Below, piece by piece: positions 62,116 to 64,000 of a stretch of DNA of 64,000 nucleotides. Source of the DNA: Ancylomarina subtilis (lineage in GTDB: Bacteria > Bacteroidota > Bacteroidia > Bacteroidales > Marinifilaceae); NCBI RefSeq assembly GCF_004217115.1, contig NZ_SHKN01000001.1, positions 2,483,781-2,547,780 of the forward strand. Direction: 5' to 3'. Under the pieces are notes generated by a model. It did not search any database and had not been told where the DNA came from. It saw nothing but the letters and a program-made list of their open reading frames with translations. The position numbers were made by a program, and so were the translations under genes. The first letter of the stretch is position 1, and every line of letters starts with the position of its first letter.

Positions 62116-62727
62116 ATGCGATTTGTTGGCGTACCACAATTTTTAAAAAGACTTTTCTCCCGTCTCATTTGGGACTACAATACAGGAGAGAAAATTGTTT
62201 ACATCACCTTTGATGATGGGCCTATTCCAGAGTCCACACCCTGGACCCTAAAGCTTCTTAGCGATAAGAATGTAAAAGCGACTTTCTTTTGCGTAGGCGA
62301 TAATGTGAGAAAATATCCGGAAATTTATCAGCAGATTTTGAAGGAGGGTCATGCCGTTGGTAATCACACCCACAATCACTTAAGAGGTTTTACAAATCAA
62401 ACGCAAAGCTATGTCAATAATGTAAGACTGGCGAGTCAATATATCAATTCCGAACTCTTTCGCCCTCCTTATGGCATGATTAAACGCTCCCAAGCCAAAC
62501 AACTTTTAAAGAATTATAAAATCGTCATGTGGGATGTTCTGAGTCAGGATTATCGACAAGATATCAGCCCTGAGTCATGCTACAAAGCGGTATTAAAAAA
62601 CATCAAGCCTGGTTCCATTATTCTTTTCCACAACCATGTGAAATCTGAGAAAAATATGCGTTATGCCTTGCCTCGCTTGATTGATGAACTAAGAAACAGA
62701 GGCTTTGAATTTGGGGTTTGTAAATAA
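62116..62727 (+). CDS. Polysaccharide deacetylase (NodB homology) family protein
   Basis: The start at 62116 (MRFVGVPQFLKRLFSRLIWD) gives 203 residues and matches short family members; an ATG at 62029 adds 29 residues of unlike composition. The NodB motifs are present: VYITFDDGPIPESTPW (catalytic base and metal Asp), GNHTHNHLRGF (metal His pair), FRPPYGMIKR, and MWDVLSQDYRQDI, with ILFHNHVKSEKNM near the end. It removes acetyl groups from a polysaccharide or peptidoglycan. No signal peptide is seen, so location is uncertain. It is monocistronic and ends at a terminator. Confidence 0.9.
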   Translation: MRFVGVPQFLKRLFSRLIWDYNTGEKIVYITFDDGPIPESTPWTLKLLSDKNVKATFFCVGDNVRKYPEIYQQILKEGHAVGNHTHNHLRGFTNQTQSYVNNVRLASQYINSELFRPPYGMIKRSQAKQLLKNYKIVMWDVLSQDYRQDISPESCYKAVLKNIKPGSIILFHNHVKSEKNMRYALPRLIDELRNRGFEFGVCK

Positions 62728-62766
62728 AAAAAAGAGCAGAACCCAATTAAGATTCTGCTCTTCTTA
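62728..62766 (+). terminator. Terminator of the deacetylase gene
   Basis: AAGAGCAGAA (62732-62741) pairs with TTCTGCTCTT (62753-62762), a perfect 10-bp stem right after the stop codon, with T-rich sequence after it. Confidence 0.85.
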
Positions 62767-62784
62767 TATTTATCTCAACGAGAT

Positions 62785-62928
62785 CTAATTCTCTGTCGTC
62801 TCTCCTCCAAATTCCATCAAGTAAGCTTTGATAGAAGCATCCAAATCGCCATCTAAAACAGCCTGTACATTTGAGGTTTCGTGGCCTGTACGCACATCTT
62901 TTAGCTTTTGTAAGTTTTTATCTGATGA
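62785..62928 (-). pseudogene. prfB: Displaced C-terminal fragment of prfB
   Basis: The minus strand encodes 47 codons ending at TAG (62787-62785) that include [37 protein letters not shown] and ETTEN, a clear match to the C-terminus of peptide chain release factor 2. In front of it are only the codons SSDKN and then an in-frame stop, inside palindromic repeat sequence, so it lacks the rest of the gene. A second prfB C-terminus begins at the window edge (63972-64000). This fragment is therefore a relic left by the RAYT element or its repeats; it is unlikely to be translated. Confidence 0.85.
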
Positions 62929-63122
62929 TTAAATAGGCGTAAAGAATATTCATCAGATAATTTATCTCAACAGTAAATCAATTTATCTGATGATTTTCAG
63001 GATGTAGACTATTCTTTGGATAAAATTAATGTCTCCCAAAGCTGCAGTTCAGATTTATCTGATTCATGAATGTTCATCAGATAATTTACATCGACCGTAA
63101 ACGAATTTATCCGATAAATTTT
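62918..63122. repeat. Tandem palindromic repeats left of the second RAYT
   Basis: TTATCTGATG (62918-62927) faces CATCAGATAA (62951-62960), which also faces TTATCTGATG (62983-62992). The unit at 62944-62998 is repeated in similar form at 63068-63122 (both start GAATxTTCATCAGATAATTT). AATTTATC-C-GATAAATT at 63104-63120 is a perfect 17-bp palindrome. Confidence 0.85.
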
Positions 63123-63170
63123 CATCTTCTAAACGATTTATCGGATAAATAGACTCGGTTAATCCTTCTT
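63105..63170. repeat. Left 66-bp direct repeat flanking the second RAYT
   Basis: This segment aligns without gaps with 63918-63983, about 56 of 66 positions identical by eye. It contains two ATTTATC-N-GATAAAT palindromes and ends TCGGTTAATCCTTCTT, which corresponds to the last codons and stop of prfB. Confidence 0.85.
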
Positions 63171-63243
63171 AATTTTTCAAATCATAATCTTTTCTTAAGT
63201 CAAGAATTAAACTTATCTTCCTGTTAAACTTAAACATTAAGAT

Positions 63244-63831
63244 ATGGATTTTGAAAGTGGACATATCTATCATATCCTCAACCAAGGAAATAACAGAAGG
63301 AAAATTTTCTTTAAAAGAGATAACTACCTCTATTTTATTAAGAAAATAAGAACACACATTCTCCCATATGCAGATATTATTGCATGGTGTTTAATGCCTA
63401 ACCATTTTCATTTAATGGTGCACGTCAATAACACAGAGATTACTGTTAATCCCAACACTGGAAATGAAAAATTAAGAAGTATCAACAGCTCTATAGCCAT
63501 AATGCTTCATTCATATACAAGAGCTATTAATAAAGTTGAAAATACATCCGGTTCTCTTTTTAGAGCAAGAACAAAAGCTTATTGTTTGGATAAAATTGAA
63601 TCTGCAGATCACGTCTGGTATTCTGATAATGGTATAAGCATGATAAATACAGATCACTCGACAAGATATCATCTGCAAACCTGCTTTAATTATATTCACA
63701 ATAATCCAAGTGCAGCGAAATTGGTAGAGTGTAATACCGATTGGGAGTTTTCTTCTGCAATTGACTATGCCGACAGACGAAATGGTAATCTGGTGAATAA
63801 AGACATTGCTATAAAGCTAGGGCTAATATAA
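63244..63831 (+). CDS. RAYT (REP-associated tyrosine transposase), second copy
   Basis: The 195-residue Y1/HUH transposase has LNQGNNRRKIFFKRDNYLYF, the metal-binding MPNHFHLMV (HFH at 54-56) and the catalytic Tyr 150 in FNYIHNNPSA. The frame is intact, so it is probably active. It differs strongly from the RAYT at 36537 and lies among a different palindrome family (ATTTATCnGATAAAT and TTATCTGATGA). Direct repeats of 66 bp lie on either side, and prfB 3'-end sequences lie outside them. Confidence 0.9.
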   Translation: MDFESGHIYHILNQGNNRRKIFFKRDNYLYFIKKIRTHILPYADIIAWCLMPNHFHLMVHVNNTEITVNPNTGNEKLRSINSSIAIMLHSYTRAINKVENTSGSLFRARTKAYCLDKIESADHVWYSDNGISMINTDHSTRYHLQTCFNYIHNNPSAAKLVECNTDWEFSSAIDYADRRNGNLVNKDIAIKLGLI

Positions 63832-63836
63832 TTGAG

Positions 63837-63884
63837 AGTTATCTGATGAATTGTTTTTTAAGTCTATTAATTCATCTGATAACT
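63837..63884. repeat. Palindrome downstream of the second RAYT
   Basis: AGTTATCTGATGAATT (63837-63852) and AATTCATCTGATAACT (63869-63884) are 16-bp arms with one mismatch. They start 6 bp after the RAYT stop and may act as transposition site and terminator. Confidence 0.8.
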
Positions 63885-63917
63885 TTTATTTCTCAATATC
63901 AATATACTCTAATCTAG

Positions 63918-63983
63918 ATTTATCCGATAAATTCTCATATTGTAAAAAATTTATCAGATAAATGAATTCGGTTAATCCTCCTT
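63918..63983. repeat. Right 66-bp direct repeat flanking the second RAYT
   Basis: It holds ATTTATC-C-GATAAAT (63918-63932), ATTTATC-A-GATAAAT (63949-63963) and the stop plus last codons of the prfB copy at the window edge. It matches 63105-63170. Confidence 0.85.
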
Positions 63984-64000
63984 GTTCTCGCCTCCAAATT
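63972..64000 (-). CDS. prfB: C-terminal end of prfB, partial (gene continues outside window)
   Basis: On the minus strand the last nine codons FGGENKED plus TAA (63974-63972) are visible before the window ends. The sequence matches the FGG segment of the displaced fragment at 62785-62928, which ends FGGETTEN. It is most likely the 3' end of a complete prfB gene encoding release factor 2, which recognises UGA and UAA stop codons, but the body of the gene cannot be seen. Confidence 0.6.

Noticed and set aside
62918-63963. CRISPR array
   Set aside because: The repeats are palindromic, unevenly spaced and surround a RAYT gene; there are no uniform spacers or cas genes.

Overview
This 64 kb window comes from a low-GC, anaerobic or facultative member of the Bacteroidota. 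Supporting signs are a TonB-dependent receptor with surface lipoproteins, TAnnTTTG-type -7 boxes instead of sigma70 -10 boxes, few Shine-Dalgarno sequences, a split F1Fo operon, DUF2723 and DUF5689 proteins, and RAYT transposases with palindromic repeats. A marine fermenting lineage near Marinilabiliales/Marinifilaceae would fit, but that placement is inference. No rRNA or tRNA genes and no CRISPR array were seen.

Region 1 (1-9.9 kb) looks like a nucleic-acid scavenging locus. Two secreted endonuclease I lipoproteins, two DUF5689 surface lipoproteins (one with a lamin-tail domain) and a 942-residue TonB-dependent receptor lie on the minus strand, with a secreted EEP-family nuclease divergent from them. 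Region 2 (10-14.2 kb) is a housekeeping block in transcription order rplM-rpsI-rpsB-tsf, a terminator, then pyrH-frr. Region 3 (14.6-23 kb) holds an unknown envelope protein and the operon bactofilin-atpZ-membrane protein-atpB-E-F-H-A-G. The beta and epsilon subunit genes are absent.

Region 4 (23.3-36.4 kb) is mixed: glutathione peroxidase, hemN, YihY/BrkB, a hydrolase, ilvE, a DUF2797 protein, a thioredoxin-like lipid-linked or secreted reductase, a U32 (TrhP-type) protein, an orphan KamA-like radical SAM enzyme, a one-domain DEAD-box relative, a MORN/TonB-C protein with a frameshift in its signal peptide, and a TPR protein. At 36.5-37.3 kb is a RAYT transposase whose coding sequence contains a copy of the repeat found just downstream of it.

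Region 5 (37.3-52.1 kb) encodes the complete lysine fermentation pathway to butyrate and acetyl-CoA. The long minus-strand operon reads ctfA-kal-kce-kdd-kamA-kamB-kamC-kamD-kamE-ctfB-thl, followed by a terminator and the unit bcd-etfB-etfA. KamA makes beta-lysine, KamDE (with the KamBC reactivase) makes 3,5-diaminohexanoate, Kdd oxidises it, Kce exchanges with acetyl-CoA to give 3-aminobutyryl-CoA and acetoacetate, Kal removes ammonia to give crotonyl-CoA, Bcd/EtfAB reduces this, CtfAB moves CoA to acetoacetate, and thiolase cleaves acetoacetyl-CoA. Many intercistronic gaps in this operon hold stem-loops.

Region 6 (52.5-62.8 kb) carries a DUF2723 membrane protein, a TetR-controlled RND efflux operon (adaptor-pump-TolC) with two identical 16-bp operator-like sites, and a polysaccharide deacetylase. 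Region 7 (62.8-64 kb) is a second RAYT element, set between near-identical 66-bp repeats at the 3' end of prfB. A displaced second copy of the prfB C-terminal codons lies on the far side.
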